From contig OX638318.1 in assembly GCA_951812585.1 (NCBI GenBank), forward strand, positions 3,134,350-3,198,349: a stretch of 64,000 nt of DNA, given 5' to 3'. Below, in pieces: positions 54,401 through 62,858 of the stretch. This DNA is from Rhodothermales bacterium (GTDB lineage Bacteria > Bacteroidota > Rhodothermia > Rhodothermales > Bin80). The position numbers were made by a program, and so were the translations under genes. The notes under the pieces were generated by a model. That model worked only from the letters and a program-made list of their open reading frames with translations. It was not told where the DNA came from and did not search any database. The number at the start of each line of letters is the position of its first letter. Position 1 is the first letter of the stretch.

Positions 54401-54838
54401 AGCAGCACCGCGAACAGGCAAGGCAACAATCTCCTCTGCGGTATTTATTCTGGGAACGCCCACGGCATCCTTCTGAATGAGCGGACGTTCGTAGGCAACC
54501 ACAATCTCGTCTAATTCAATACCAGGCTGTAGCGCAAAGTTGAGCTCCCGAGTGTAGCCGGTGTTGACTTCGGCACCAGCGACGGTTTCAGTCTGGTATC
54601 CGACAAAGGACACCCGTACATCATAGGTACCTACAGGCACGCCGATGATGTAGTAGTTGCCATCAAGGTGTGTGGCAGCGCCGAGCGTGGTACCTAGCAG
54701 TTGCACGGCTGCACCGGGCAGCGCCTCGCCAGTCGTGGCATCTGTCACGGTGCCTGCAACCTTGCCCGTACCTTGCGCAAGCGCCAGGGCCGGAACGGCA
54801 AGCAGCGCTAGTACCACTGCACTCCATTTGCGTAGCAT
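51473..54838 (-). CDS. TonB-dependent receptor with carboxypeptidase-regulatory-like domain
   Basis: A 1,121-residue outer-membrane transporter. The signal peptide ends ALALAQ (about residue 21). A CarboxypepD_reg-like domain (about 24-105) has GKVAGTVTDATTGEALPGAAV and GTYDVRVSFVGYQTE. The plug domain (about 130-225) has VSKEGSGSLNIRGGRSGEV, VRYYVDGVKS and YGDAMSGVINITTKSG. The barrel fills the rest, closing GIRFDF. No SusD gene follows; instead the 1,155-residue secreted protein and PorV-like gene do, so it is not a standard SusCD pair. GGAGGT five bases before ATG 54838 decides the start. Upstream lies a promoter with a palindromic operator. Its substrate is unknown. Confidence 0.92.
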   Translation of the reverse strand: MLRKWSAVVLALLAVPALALAQGTGKVAGTVTDATTGEALPGAAVQLLGTTLGAATHLDGNYYIIGVPVGTYDVRVSFVGYQTETVAGAEVNTGYTRELNFALQPGIELDEIVVAYERPLIQKDAVGVPRINTAEEIVALPVRGAAAVAKIQAGVVSKEGSGSLNIRGGRSGEVRYYVDGVKSASTGVPQSAVQEQEMQIGSISARYGDAMSGVINITTKSGASDYFGSLEGLSSNQFDVYGYNLASATLGGPLVSNKLNFFISGEYRDIQDRNPRNVTTYTLSDAQIADFVDAPQGLVVTDADGNEFVVDLPATLAHGAYVMLDESGDIDLSEGGLRFSDDTFVALPEGASVNFIPISRLEQLTERDFTQEYKKRGLKSRTLNFAGNVTWNVVESGRLRMGAAVQTGDYQSGIGGTTETFRSTIWQANEYLNGQVHARWTQYLSQSTFYQIQAEYRYSSSEYHDPRFGKTEADWWRYRDIDHPVHASVAGYKNLTSAEVEVPVGDTTFTAIAPAYIRRYSDGLAISTIATAGLVSITGGAFGYGFRNGGTFRMHGSATTQLGINQLEFGAEYEQGAYRNWWVSTYNLARLYADGNPEQIGADDTELNPEGYTRLADLPTWLLATVIGGTGYYFDGERKFDSEAHYFTEDGYLSTSKDKPEESYLTAPHKPVLFGGYVQDKIEFRDIVLNLGLRLDVYDNNRLVWKDKYARRPIVRAGEAGVSLPPGIENNYAVYWSADEVVGYRDLNGNFYDANGQPVQAAEVLLNGLVDITSDRVDRNMFEDFKPIWTLMPRVGVSFPITDRALFFASYGVVTQRPGAANATIGCLAATGCSSNPSLRPTNTTKYEIGFRQRIGPRSAATVNGFFHQINNLIQIRDIRFASPSGYSRYENVDFGTVKGLEFAYDLRRTSGVAINANYTLSYARGTGSGSGTTGAIVWIDETPPNFISPLSFDQRHKFNVSLDYSLGHGEGPTLVGTKLLQNMSFNILLTAGSGFPYTGILNPIPVTTSRAPLPSGAVNNDRMPWANRIDVRVQRRFSVTDGSRITAFLWIQNLLDTVNIQNVWRYTGLPGDDGFLAIPEGQQFLDSAPPVAEVLYRHRNRSLGNYGLPRLTRLGIRFDF

Positions 54839-54843
54839 GTTCG

Positions 54844-54849
54844 ACCTCC
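54844..54849 (-). promoter_or_regulatory. ribosome-binding site of the TonB receptor gene
   Basis: GGAGGT, five bases before ATG 54838: one of the strongest in the window, and it excludes the longer frame to 54901. Confidence 0.8.
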
Positions 54850-54879
54850 GATTGGTGAATGATTTCAGGCTAGTGGGTA

Positions 54880-54918
54880 GAAGGTAGCCGTTGCAGCCCA
54901 AATCCGCACGCTACCTTC
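54880..54918 (-). promoter_or_regulatory. leader hairpin before the TonB receptor gene
   Basis: GAAGGTAGC (54880-54888) and GCTACCTTC (54910-54918) form a perfect 9 bp stem with a 21-base loop, about 40 bases before the start codon. It is placed to influence translation or mRNA life. It matches no riboswitch class I can recognise. Confidence 0.5.
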
Positions 54919-55085
54919 CGCGTTGCAAAATCGTAAAAAGATACCCTTACCCTTCGGTTGGTACCCAAAACGCTCGGACGAAAGCACGCATCTTTGTGCC
55001 TAAGGCGCGCCGTCACGCGAAAGAAGTAGTCGTATCGATGTATCAGGCCGGGTGTACCCTCCAGTTCCGTTAGCGAACAGCCGTA

Positions 55086-55115
55086 AATGTAGTGCATGCA
55101 CTACACTAATGTCAA
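55086..55115 (-). promoter_or_regulatory. promoter of the TonB receptor / T9SS protein / PorV-like locus
   Basis: On the minus strand TTGACA (55110-55115) is followed after 18 bp by TACATT (55086-55091). Transcription would start near 55079, giving a leader of about 240 nt. A perfect -35 hexamer is unusual in this lineage's known promoters, but the spacing and the overlapping palindrome support it. Confidence 0.5.
55088..55105. promoter_or_regulatory. 18 bp perfect palindrome, probable repressor operator
   Basis: TGTAGTGCATGCACTACA reads the same on both strands and lies across the spacer and the first four bases of the -10 box. This is where a dimeric repressor would block RNA polymerase. 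The regulator is not encoded next to it. Confidence 0.6.
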
Positions 55116-55143
55116 CCACATTTAACGGGTATTCAATTTTTTT

Positions 55144-55179
55144 GCGGCACGCCTGCGGTTTTTCCCGTACCCGTGCCGC
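55144..55179. other. inverted repeat upstream of the receptor promoter
   Basis: GCGGCACG (55144-55151) and CGTGCCGC (55172-55179), a perfect 8 bp stem with a 20-base loop, beside a run of seven T on the plus-strand left side. Orientation is wrong for an intrinsic terminator of the men operon; it could be an upstream protein site. Confidence 0.35.
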
Positions 55180-55458
55180 TGCGCTATGGAAGCCGACGCC
55201 GGCATTGACCTTCAGCTTCAGGCATCAAAATAGCGCCACCACACCTGGATACCCACTGGCACCGCAAGGCTGCGTCTAACGGGTTCTTGCCGGCTGTACG
55301 GGCTGTGAAGGGGATGCAGCCCGGGGTCCCGTGCTATTCGCCCTGAGGCATTAACGCCAAACAACACGTTCAAGGCTGCCGCCGTGCGGACAGAGGCGCG
55401 CAGTGCCGTGCGCCTGCACTTTTGCATGCGTTGCGATGCGATCATCCAGCCCATAAGG

Positions 55459-56817
55459 TCACGCCCGTTGCGCAAGCGCCCCAAGCGCTTTGCGGTCTGC
55501 CTTGATGCCTTGGCGTGGCAATTCGGCAGGCCACGGCCGCAAGGCCGGCACCCGAAAGCGGGGCAAGGTCTCTTCCAGCACCCGCGCCAGCGCACGATAG
55601 TCGCATCGGCCCGCTACGAATGCCACGGGCCGGTGCCCGAATTCCGGGTCAGGCACGGCCACGACGATAGCACGCGTAACGCCCTCGATGGCGCAGAGTA
55701 CGCGCTCAATCTCTTCGGGGACAATATTCTCGCCGCCAGAAACAAACATGTTGTCCTTGCGCCCCACCACATGCAAGTAGCCATCGGCATCCATGAATCC
55801 CAAATCGCCCGTAGCGAACCACCCATCTGCGTCTGTCGGGCGGTGCAAGCCGCTTGGCGTGGCGTACCCCCTGAAGAGCACCGGCCCCTTTACCAGAATC
55901 TCGCCGCTGCCATCTATGCGGAGCGACCGATGCGGCAGCACCTGGCCAGCAGTAGACAAAAGGTCAGACGGTGCTTCCGGGGAAAGTGTGGTAACCTGCG
56001 AAGCCATCTCCGTAAGCCCATACGTAGTGCATACTGGATACCCCAGCGCCCGCGCCTGTCTAAGCAGGGCCGCCGGGGCCGCCGATCCGCCGACGATAAC
56101 GGCGCGCAGCGCTGGAAGCGGTGCTCGATTCTCCACCAGACGCAGCAGCTGCGTGGTCACCAGCGACACGTGCGTGCACGCATGCCTGTGTAGTGTCAAC
56201 GCCAAGGGCTCCTTGCTCCGCGGCACGACGATGCAAGCGCCGGCCTGCAAGCACCGAAACACCACACCCAACCCTGCTACATGATAAAGCGGAAGCGCCA
56301 GCAACCACCGGTCATCCGTACGGAGCGGCACCATGGCGTTGGCGCCGCGGGCGCTGTACAGATGGTTTTCCAAGCTGAGCAGTGCCGCCTTGGGCTCGCC
56401 TGTCGATCCGGTCGTAAAGACAAGGGTGCCGGGGCGATCCGACGCATGAGCCGCCGGAATCCGATCCCCTTCCCTAGCCTGGCATACCAGTGCATCCACA
56501 CCTTCTTCCAATGCCACGGCACCCACATGCGCAGCGGCCCGCACTTTGGCACAGTGCGGCCACCGGCCGCTGATCAGACAGACCACGCGGCCCGCACGAA
56601 TCAGCGCCAGCAGGAGCACAATCGCGTGCCAGGTGACGTCCAAGGTGACCGCCACGCGTCGCTGTGCTGTGCGGGCCATGATCGCCATGGCCGTTCCCGT
56701 GACGTATCGGTCTAGCACGCGGTAGGACAGCGCGCCCTCTGGATGGATGAGCGCCAGCGCCTGAGGCGTGCGGCGTACGGCCCGCCCGAGTGGGTCGGTA
56801 TTTGGTGCGCCATCCAT
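55459..56817 (-). CDS. menE: o-succinylbenzoate--CoA ligase
   Basis: A 452-residue acyl-adenylate enzyme that activates o-succinylbenzoate with ATP and CoA in menaquinone synthesis. LVFTTGSTGEPKAALLS is the phosphate-binding loop, TTYGLTEMASQVTTL the A5 motif, GWFATGDLGFMDADGYLHVVGRKDNMF the hinge region, and GENIVPEEIE the start of the C-terminal lid. The final lysine motif (PRQGIKADRKAL, where G-K is usual) is present in shortened form. ATG 56817 shares one base with the menC stop (TGATG); a GTG just before it would give a 4 bp overlap. Last gene of the men run. Confidence 0.92.
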   Translation of the reverse strand: MDGAPNTDPLGRAVRRTPQALALIHPEGALSYRVLDRYVTGTAMAIMARTAQRRVAVTLDVTWHAIVLLLALIRAGRVVCLISGRWPHCAKVRAAAHVGAVALEEGVDALVCQAREGDRIPAAHASDRPGTLVFTTGSTGEPKAALLSLENHLYSARGANAMVPLRTDDRWLLALPLYHVAGLGVVFRCLQAGACIVVPRSKEPLALTLHRHACTHVSLVTTQLLRLVENRAPLPALRAVIVGGSAAPAALLRQARALGYPVCTTYGLTEMASQVTTLSPEAPSDLLSTAGQVLPHRSLRIDGSGEILVKGPVLFRGYATPSGLHRPTDADGWFATGDLGFMDADGYLHVVGRKDNMFVSGGENIVPEEIERVLCAIEGVTRAIVVAVPDPEFGHRPVAFVAGRCDYRALARVLEETLPRFRVPALRPWPAELPRQGIKADRKALGALAQRA

Positions 56818-57827
56818 CACGCGATGCAGGTCAGCAGCGTGTGATCAAGCATCAACGCGTGTGGCGCGGGCATAGCCACCTGTGGTAGGCTCAAGTCCAG
56901 CCGTGGCACCAATACATCGCGCTGAATCATCCGGTAGGTGTCGAGCCCAATCGGAGCTGCCGCCCGCACCTGCCCCGCAGCATACAGCAGCCCCAGCATC
57001 CCGATACCAGTTTCGTAGGCAGCGCTGATCACGGGAGTCATGCCTAGTGTTGCGGCCTGCTCGGCCCATGCAACGGCGATACTGATGCCACCCAGGATAG
57101 TGGGCTTGATCACGATGGCCTCAGCATAGCCATGCGCGGGCAAGTCTCCAAGCGAAAGCTCCGCCAAGGTTTCATCCAGCGCCACCGGCATATGGCGCGA
57201 TAGCGCAGGAAGCGCCCGCGGATCGGCCAGCGGCTCTTCTACAAATGCCACGTTCTGCTCCCTGATGCGCATTGCAAATGCCCGTGCATCGTCATATGGC
57301 CAGGCCCTGTTGGCATCCAGCCTGATGTGCACATCCGGTCCAACGATACTCCGCACCGCGCACACCAGGCGAACCTCCGCATCCAGAGTCTGCCGCCCTA
57401 CTTTGAGCTTCACGGCCCGGTAGCCTTCTGCACGGGCCGCGCGGGCCCCCGCCAGTAACGATGCTGCACTACCGGCAAGCAGCGCGCATACGTCAAAAGT
57501 GCTTCTGCGCAGTCCCCAGTCGCCCAATGCCCTGCTTTTCCACAGGATCTGGGCGGTCTCTAGGCCAAAGATCGCTGAGGCGGGAAGTCGGGGCGAACGC
57601 GCGTCACTTCCTTCCTGGCCTGCCAGTAGTGCGTCCTGTGCCTCTTCAAGCGACTCCTGACTGAACCCTGGAAGCGGCGCGACTTCGCCCAGAGCGGCAA
57701 TCCCGTCAGGGAACTGCTGCCTGATGATGAGTCCCTCGCGATACGCGTGCGCATGGCGCCCCCAGCGCACGGAAGCGCAGAACGGCACGCGGTAACGGAA
57801 CAGTTGATCAGCCACCGCCAGGCGCAT
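56817..57827 (-). CDS. menC: o-succinylbenzoate synthase
   Basis: A 336-residue enolase-superfamily dehydratase that converts SHCHC to o-succinylbenzoate. The N-terminal capping domain covers about 1-100. The barrel carries YRAVKLKVG with the general acid/base lysine, IRLDANRAW (metal ligand), FVEEPLADP (metal ligand), PVALDETLAE (metal ligand), and IVIKPTILGG with the opposite-face lysine. Length fits MenC, and its position between menA and menE removes the ambiguity with dipeptide epimerases. The start codon shares a base with the menA stop (TGATG). Confidence 0.92.
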   Translation of the reverse strand: MRLAVADQLFRYRVPFCASVRWGRHAHAYREGLIIRQQFPDGIAALGEVAPLPGFSQESLEEAQDALLAGQEGSDARSPRLPASAIFGLETAQILWKSRALGDWGLRRSTFDVCALLAGSAASLLAGARAARAEGYRAVKLKVGRQTLDAEVRLVCAVRSIVGPDVHIRLDANRAWPYDDARAFAMRIREQNVAFVEEPLADPRALPALSRHMPVALDETLAELSLGDLPAHGYAEAIVIKPTILGGISIAVAWAEQAATLGMTPVISAAYETGIGMLGLLYAAGQVRAAAPIGLDTYRMIQRDVLVPRLDLSLPQVAMPAPHALMLDHTLLTCIA

Positions 57828-58732
57828 CAGCTGAGAATCCAGCCCAGCGAAAAGAGCACACTATGTGCCAGCAGCAGAAGTGCTGTCCATCCCAGGAGCG
57901 GATTCAGGTGTTCAGCCTGACGCGCAGCATAAAGCCGTCGAAGCACCGCCAGGCCAGGAATCAGCACCAAAAGCGTCAAGGCCGCCCACCGATGCGCTCC
58001 CGTGACCACCAGCAGCTCAAGCGGAATCAAGGCAGCTGCCACCACGCAGCATGCCCAGAGTGCGACGCCAAAACGCCGCCCAAAGCGAACGACCAGCGTC
58101 TTCTTGCCTGCACGGCGGTCCTCTTCAATGTCACGAACATTGTTGACGACCAGGATCGCCGTCGACATGAGTCCAGTAGCCAGGCCCGCAATCAGTACGA
58201 CGCCGCTAATCTCAAGCACCTGCACGTAATAGGTGCCGCCCACCGCGACCGGCCCGAAGAATAGCAGCACAAAGGCATCGCCGAGGCCCAGATAAGCCAA
58301 CGGGTACCGACCGGCTGTGTACAACACGCCTGCGGCAATGGATAATGCACCGATAAGCGCAACAATCACTCCGCCGCGCGCGATCAGGAACAGGCCAGCC
58401 GCAACGGCCAGCGCAAACGTCAATGCCGTTGCACGGCGAATGGCCTTGGCTGATACCAGGCCGGCCTGCGTGACACGCAGCGGGCCCTTGCGACCGGCAG
58501 TATCCGCGCCCCGTACGAAATCTCCGTAGTCGTTGCAAAAGTTCGTGCCGATCTGAATCAATAGCGCGGCCGCGAGCGCACACAGCGCAGCGGCAAGATG
58601 AAACCCGCCAGCTTCGTACGCCATCGCGCTCCCCACCACGACCGGCGCGCACGCCGCCGGCAACGTCTTGGGCCGCGCGGCCCAGACCCATACCATCAGG
58701 GGTGTTGCCGGCGCTTTCACGGGCTGGGTCAC
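57827..58732 (-). CDS. menA: 1,4-dihydroxy-2-naphthoate polyprenyltransferase
   Basis: A 301-residue UbiA-type membrane prenyltransferase that attaches the polyprenyl chain to dihydroxynaphthoate. About eight or nine membrane helices are visible. [24 protein letters not shown] is the first aspartate-rich substrate site, and [22 protein letters not shown] the second. It starts with GTG at 58732, overlapping the menB stop by 4 bp (GTGA); an internal ATG at 58696 is less likely because of that coupling. The N-terminal motif [17 protein letters not shown] is standard for MenA. Confidence 0.93.
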   Translation of the reverse strand: MTQPVKAPATPLMVWVWAARPKTLPAACAPVVVGSAMAYEAGGFHLAAALCALAAALLIQIGTNFCNDYGDFVRGADTAGRKGPLRVTQAGLVSAKAIRRATALTFALAVAAGLFLIARGGVIVALIGALSIAAGVLYTAGRYPLAYLGLGDAFVLLFFGPVAVGGTYYVQVLEISGVVLIAGLATGLMSTAILVVNNVRDIEEDRRAGKKTLVVRFGRRFGVALWACCVVAAALIPLELLVVTGAHRWAALTLLVLIPGLAVLRRLYAARQAEHLNPLLGWTALLLLAHSVLFSLGWILS

Positions 58733-59613
58733 GGCTTGTACCCTTGCTGGTCGAAGGCCGGCGGGCGTTTTTGCAGATAGGCGTTCTTGCCCTCTTGTCC
58801 CTCTTCGGTCATGTAGAAGAGCATCGTGGCATGGCCCGCGAGTTCCTGCAGTCCCGCTTGCCCATCGCAGTCGGCATTAAGCCCGGCCTTCAGCATCCGT
58901 ATTGCTATGTTGGAGTTCCGCAGGATCTCCCGGCACCATTGGACGGTTTCCTGCTCAAGACGCTGCAGCGGCACGACGGTATTGATAAGCCCCATCTTTA
59001 GGGCCTCTTGCGCGTCGTACGGACGACAAAGAAACCAGATTTCCCGGGCTTTCTTCTGGCCCACGATGCGTGCGAGGAAGCTTGACCCGTACCCGCCATC
59101 AAACGAGCCCACCTTCGGCCCCGTTTGCATGAACTGGGCATTGTCCGCAGCGATCGTCAGGTCGCAGATTACATGCAATACATGACCGCCGCCAACAGCC
59201 CAACCTGCAACCATGGCAATGACGGGCTTCGGACAGGTCCGGATTTGACGTTGCAGATCCAGCACGTTAAGGCGCTGCGTCCCTGTCGCGGCCTCCGTGT
59301 AGCCATGGTCTCCGCGGATGCGCTGGTCACCGCCGGAGCAAAAGGCTTTGGTCCCCTTCCCGGTCAGAATGATGACACCAATGGACGCATCGTCGCGCGC
59401 GTGCCCAAACGCGTCCTGCATCTCGGCCACCGTCAGCGGCCTGAAAGCGTTGCGCACCTCGGGCCGATTGATCGTGACCTTGGCAATGCCTTCCGTACTG
59501 GTCCCCGGCACGCCCGTTTCGTAGACGATGTCCGCGTAGTCGTGCACACTGCGCCAGGCAATAGGTCCCTCCACGATCGGACGATGCGTAAAATGATGCT
59601 TTGGACTCTGCAT
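58729..59613 (-). CDS. menB: 1,4-dihydroxy-2-naphthoyl-CoA synthase
   Basis: A 294-residue crotonase-fold enzyme that closes the naphthoate ring from o-succinylbenzoyl-Co[37 protein letters not shown] (CoA-binding and bicarbonate-site region), [22 protein letters not shown] (oxyanion hole), and [26 protein letters not shown] are all diagnostic for MenB. The C-terminal residues seal the neighbouring subunit's active site in the family. 39 bp separate it from menD. Confidence 0.95.
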   Translation of the reverse strand: MQSPKHHFTHRPIVEGPIAWRSVHDYADIVYETGVPGTSTEGIAKVTINRPEVRNAFRPLTVAEMQDAFGHARDDASIGVIILTGKGTKAFCSGGDQRIRGDHGYTEAATGTQRLNVLDLQRQIRTCPKPVIAMVAGWAVGGGHVLHVICDLTIAADNAQFMQTGPKVGSFDGGYGSSFLARIVGQKKAREIWFLCRPYDAQEALKMGLINTVVPLQRLEQETVQWCREILRNSNIAIRMLKAGLNADCDGQAGLQELAGHATMLFYMTEEGQEGKNAYLQKRPPAFDQQGYKP

Positions 59614-59652
59614 GTTGCTATGGGTCTGGTCAGGCTGCGACGCTGAACTTGT

Positions 59653-61389
59653 TCATGCTTCTTGTACGGCTAGGGCACATTGCGCCGCCAGCATGCGGCG
59701 GTGCAGAAAGTTTTGGCGCCGATCAGTGCGGACTTCGATGATGGTCGCGCCCCCGCTGCTGCAAGCTGTGGAATATACCGCCTCAAAGTGTTTTGCTGAA
59801 GTGGCCTTTTCGTATCGGAGCCCGAAGAGGCCTGCCGCCTGCGCAAAGTGCAGTCCGTGGGGCGTGCCGAAACAGCGCTCGAACGTCTCTGGAGACGTTT
59901 CTACAGGCAGCTGATGAAAGATTCCGCCACCGTCATTGTTGATGACAACCATGGTGAGGGGCAGTCCTTTAGTCAGCGCCAGAGAGTTGAGGTCATGCAA
60001 AAAGGCCAGGTCGCCCAACAGGACTGTCACGGGCACAGCCCCGGCGATTGCCACGCCTGCTGCGGTCGCTATGGTGCCGTCGATGCCGCTCGCGCCGCGA
60101 TTGGCAATAACCTGGACGGAGGCACCGCCGCTTGTGCCAAAACGGTCCGCATCCCGGATGGGCAGGCTGTTTCCGAGCACCAGCACATGACCTTTGGGGA
60201 TCAGGCGGGTAATGGCCCGTGCTGCAAATGGCTCGGTAAGTCCGCTAATGCCCATCCCGTCCCTTGCCTTCTGCCTGGCGCGTCTGTTGGCCCGCTGCCA
60301 GGCGCGCAACCATGCTTCGTCAAAACGCTTGCTGCTGCCGAGGCGCGCGTGTATGCCCTTACAGGTCTCTGCTACGCCCGCATTCACGCGATGGGTGGCC
60401 CGATGCGTCGGATCCATCCGGTCCGGCCCGTCGTGCACCACTACAAACGGCTCCGGCCGGTGCCGGGCCAAAAGGCGCAGCAGGTTCCCGGACACGGCGG
60501 GTGCCCCCAGATACAGCACCGCTTCGGGCAGATGCCTGTCGACGAAGGATTTGCTTTCCAGGCACAGGTCGTAGGCGTCCATCAGCATGGCTGACTCGAC
60601 TCCGAGCCTGATCTGCGAGCTTATATCCGCAAACACCGGCCAGCGCATCGCTTCGGCAAGGCTTTGGACAGCCATGCCGTCCTCGACGCGCCGCAGGCGT
60701 CCGGCAACGATGAGGACGCGACGGGCGCGCGCCAGCGCATTGCTGACTGCCCCGATGCCCAGATCGCGGCGCTGCGTCACGTACCGGGTATAGGGCCGCC
60801 GGGCCTTTAGCCAGGCTTGTACGGGATCGAGGTATGCTGCACTGCACGGGTTTTCCTGTGCCAGCGGCGCTCTGTACATGCAATTCAGGTGCACGGGGCC
60901 CGGGGGCGCGCCAAGAGATCGTGCATACGCTTGATCAACCGTCGTGAGCACATAGGCTGGAGAGACCCTGTCCGAGGGTGCCGGCAGGTCCTGCATCCAT
61001 CGCACATACCGATCAAAGATCGCCGCCTGGTCAATAGCTTGATTCGCACCGGTGCTGCGTAGTTCCGGCGGCCGATCTGCGGTGAGCAGCACCATAGGTA
61101 CGTGGTCTGCGTCGGCTTCAACCACCGCGGGGAGACCGTTGGCAACAGCACTTCCTGAGGTCGTGATCCAGGCTGCTGCCCGCCCGGCGCTCCGCGCATA
61201 GCCAAGCGCAAAGAAAGCGGTACCCCGCTCGTCGTAGTGGCTGATCAGGCGTACCCTGGGATGCTCCGCGGCAGCGATAGCCAAAGGGGCGCTCCTAAAG
61301 CCTGACGCCAAGCAAAACGTATCGACGCCGAGCCGAACCAGTTCTTCTACAATCAGCCAGGCCCAGATTCGGTTGATGCCGCCTGTCAT
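59653..61389 (-). CDS. menD: SEPHCHC synthase (MenD)
   Basis: A 578-residue thiamine-diphosphate enzyme joining 2-oxoglutarate and isochorismate, the committed step of menaquinone synthesis. FCLASGFRSAPLAIAAAEHP is the N-terminal signature (usually CPGSRS..L), ISHYDERGTAFFALGYA contains the catalytic glutamate, TTSGSAVANGLPAVVEA follows, and the TPP-binding stretch is LLGDLAFLHDLNSLALT with VVINNDGGGIFHQLP. The frame opens with TTG at 61407, but ATG 61389 has TTGAGG five bases upstream and is preferred, leaving a 7 bp gap after menF. A usual proline or glycine in the first signature (CPGSR) is replaced here by alanine-serine-glycine. Confidence 0.93.
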   Translation of the reverse strand: MTGGINRIWAWLIVEELVRLGVDTFCLASGFRSAPLAIAAAEHPRVRLISHYDERGTAFFALGYARSAGRAAAWITTSGSAVANGLPAVVEADADHVPMVLLTADRPPELRSTGANQAIDQAAIFDRYVRWMQDLPAPSDRVSPAYVLTTVDQAYARSLGAPPGPVHLNCMYRAPLAQENPCSAAYLDPVQAWLKARRPYTRYVTQRRDLGIGAVSNALARARRVLIVAGRLRRVEDGMAVQSLAEAMRWPVFADISSQIRLGVESAMLMDAYDLCLESKSFVDRHLPEAVLYLGAPAVSGNLLRLLARHRPEPFVVVHDGPDRMDPTHRATHRVNAGVAETCKGIHARLGSSKRFDEAWLRAWQRANRRARQKARDGMGISGLTEPFAARAITRLIPKGHVLVLGNSLPIRDADRFGTSGGASVQVIANRGASGIDGTIATAAGVAIAGAVPVTVLLGDLAFLHDLNSLALTKGLPLTMVVINNDGGGIFHQLPVETSPETFERCFGTPHGLHFAQAAGLFGLRYEKATSAKHFEAVYSTACSSGGATIIEVRTDRRQNFLHRRMLAAQCALAVQEA

Positions 61390-61394
61390 CGGGG

Positions 61395-61400
61395 CCTCAA
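61395..61400 (-). promoter_or_regulatory. ribosome-binding site of menD
   Basis: TTGAGG, five bases before ATG 61389, lying across the menF stop region; it decides between the ATG and the upstream TTG. Confidence 0.5.
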
Positions 61401-62845
61401 CCCGCAACGCTCGCGACTGCGTCGGCCCGGTGTGCGGCTGGGATCGGGCTGTGAACCGGTGCTATCCCCAGGATTCGGGTGAAGGCCTGCAACTTGTGTT
61501 CAATCTCGTCCCATTCAGCCCAAGGCGTAGAGCCCGTTACAATGCCGGCACCTGAGTACAACGACAGCCGGGGTCCATCGACCAGGCCGGAGCGTATGGC
61601 GACCGCAAAATCCGCCTGATTTGGTCCGATCCATCCAACCGGTCCCGCATACCAGCCACGATCAAACGGTTCGTGCTCCTGGATGGCGTTGAGGGCCGGC
61701 CGCGTTGGGTAGCCTCCCACCGCTGGCGTGGGATGCAGCGCTCCCAGAACATCCAGACTGGTGATCTTTGGCCGCAGTGTGGCCCGCACCCGAGAAACGA
61801 GGTGCCATCCGTTGGCCAGCTTCATCTCTGAGGGCTGCGCATCCAGGGTAAATGCCTCAACCAGGGGCGAAAGTTCTTCTCTCAGGCTGACGCGCACGTA
61901 TTCGTGCTCGCGCCGCTCCTTCTCACTGTGCAGCAGCTCATCCAGAAGGCGCGCGTCGTCGATAGGCGATGCCCCGCGGGGGCGTGTGCCGGCGACCGCT
62001 TCGCTTTCCACGGCCACCCCCTTGCGCCTGAAAAGGCGCTCCGGGGAGGCTCCAACAAATGCAGGGCCGCCCCGCGGCTGGAACAGGTAATGGAAACAGT
62101 TTGGCGTACCTGCCGCCAGATGCTCTAAGAGCGCAAGCGGGCGCAGCGGGCTGTCAAAGACAAAGGAGGCTTCACGGGCGAATACGACTTTGGCCAGCGC
62201 GCTCCCCTCAAATGAGCGCAGCGCCCATTCCACGATCGCATGCCAGTCCGACCGCGCAGGTCTGTTGCGTCGCGCTACAGGTACCGGAAAGGGATCGATG
62301 GTACCGCCCCTGGGTTCCTTGAGCGACGCCACCCGGCTTAGTATCTCGTTCTGGCGCGCCCGATCACGGGCAGGAATCAGGTTGCACAACAGCGTTGCGC
62401 CGTGCGCGTGGGTGCGGAGCTCAAAGCGCGGCAGAACGAACCAGTGGGCACCGAAAGAGCGCCACTTCTGTTCATACGCCGGCACCTGTTCAAAGCGCAA
62501 TCCACCATAGAAGCGCACGCGACTGCTGCAGGCCGCAAGCATCGGCCCCAGCTGCCGTGCCAATTGCACTCGCGTAGCCGGGGCAGGCGCAAATGCTGCA
62601 GCGGCCTGTCCATATCCGGCTGCCGCGCCAACGTCCCCTCTGCTTGCCCAGTATATGCGCGTCCCAGCATTCTGAGCCATAAGCCACCGCAATGGATCGG
62701 CGGCCGGTACTGCAACCGCCGCCTGGACAATCGCACGAGGATCGCCATTGGTTCCAGCCAGAAGCGCACGCACTTTGTGCGCGAGTCGCATGCGGATCGC
62801 TCTGTGCGTTCCACCGGCAGCCATTACACTGTTCGCAGCAGCCAT
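61397..62845 (-). CDS. menF: isochorismate synthase
   Basis: A 482-residue chorismate-utilising enzyme that isomerises chorismate to isochorismate for menaquinone (or a siderophore). The C-terminal half holds the catalytic core: ALAKVVFAREASF with the general-base lysine, FVGASPERLFRRKG, SEAVAGTRPRGAS, SEKERREHEYVRVSL, LHPTPAVGGYPT and FDRGWYAGPVGWIG. The N-terminal half is poorly conserved, as usual. Its place at the head of menD-B-A-C-E assigns it to menaquinone. The stop lies 7 bp before the menD start. Confidence 0.92.
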   Translation of the reverse strand: MAAANSVMAAGGTHRAIRMRLAHKVRALLAGTNGDPRAIVQAAVAVPAADPLRWLMAQNAGTRIYWASRGDVGAAAGYGQAAAAFAPAPATRVQLARQLGPMLAACSSRVRFYGGLRFEQVPAYEQKWRSFGAHWFVLPRFELRTHAHGATLLCNLIPARDRARQNEILSRVASLKEPRGGTIDPFPVPVARRNRPARSDWHAIVEWALRSFEGSALAKVVFAREASFVFDSPLRPLALLEHLAAGTPNCFHYLFQPRGGPAFVGASPERLFRRKGVAVESEAVAGTRPRGASPIDDARLLDELLHSEKERREHEYVRVSLREELSPLVEAFTLDAQPSEMKLANGWHLVSRVRATLRPKITSLDVLGALHPTPAVGGYPTRPALNAIQEHEPFDRGWYAGPVGWIGPNQADFAVAIRSGLVDGPRLSLYSGAGIVTGSTPWAEWDEIEHKLQAFTRILGIAPVHSPIPAAHRADAVASVAG

Positions 62846-62858
62846 GCCTCGCGTTCTG

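Larger units (their letters stand above)
54839..55458. other. 620 bp regulatory region between the receptor gene and menE
   Basis: Holds the receptor leader (hairpin at 54880-54918), the promoter/operator at 55086-55115 and a further inverted repeat at 55144-55179. The part next to menE (about 55200-55458) shows nothing recognisable. Confidence 0.6.

Noticed and set aside
55144..55179. intrinsic terminator of the men operon
   Set aside because: The adjacent T run is on the wrong side for the minus strand, so the hairpin would be followed by A residues in that transcript.
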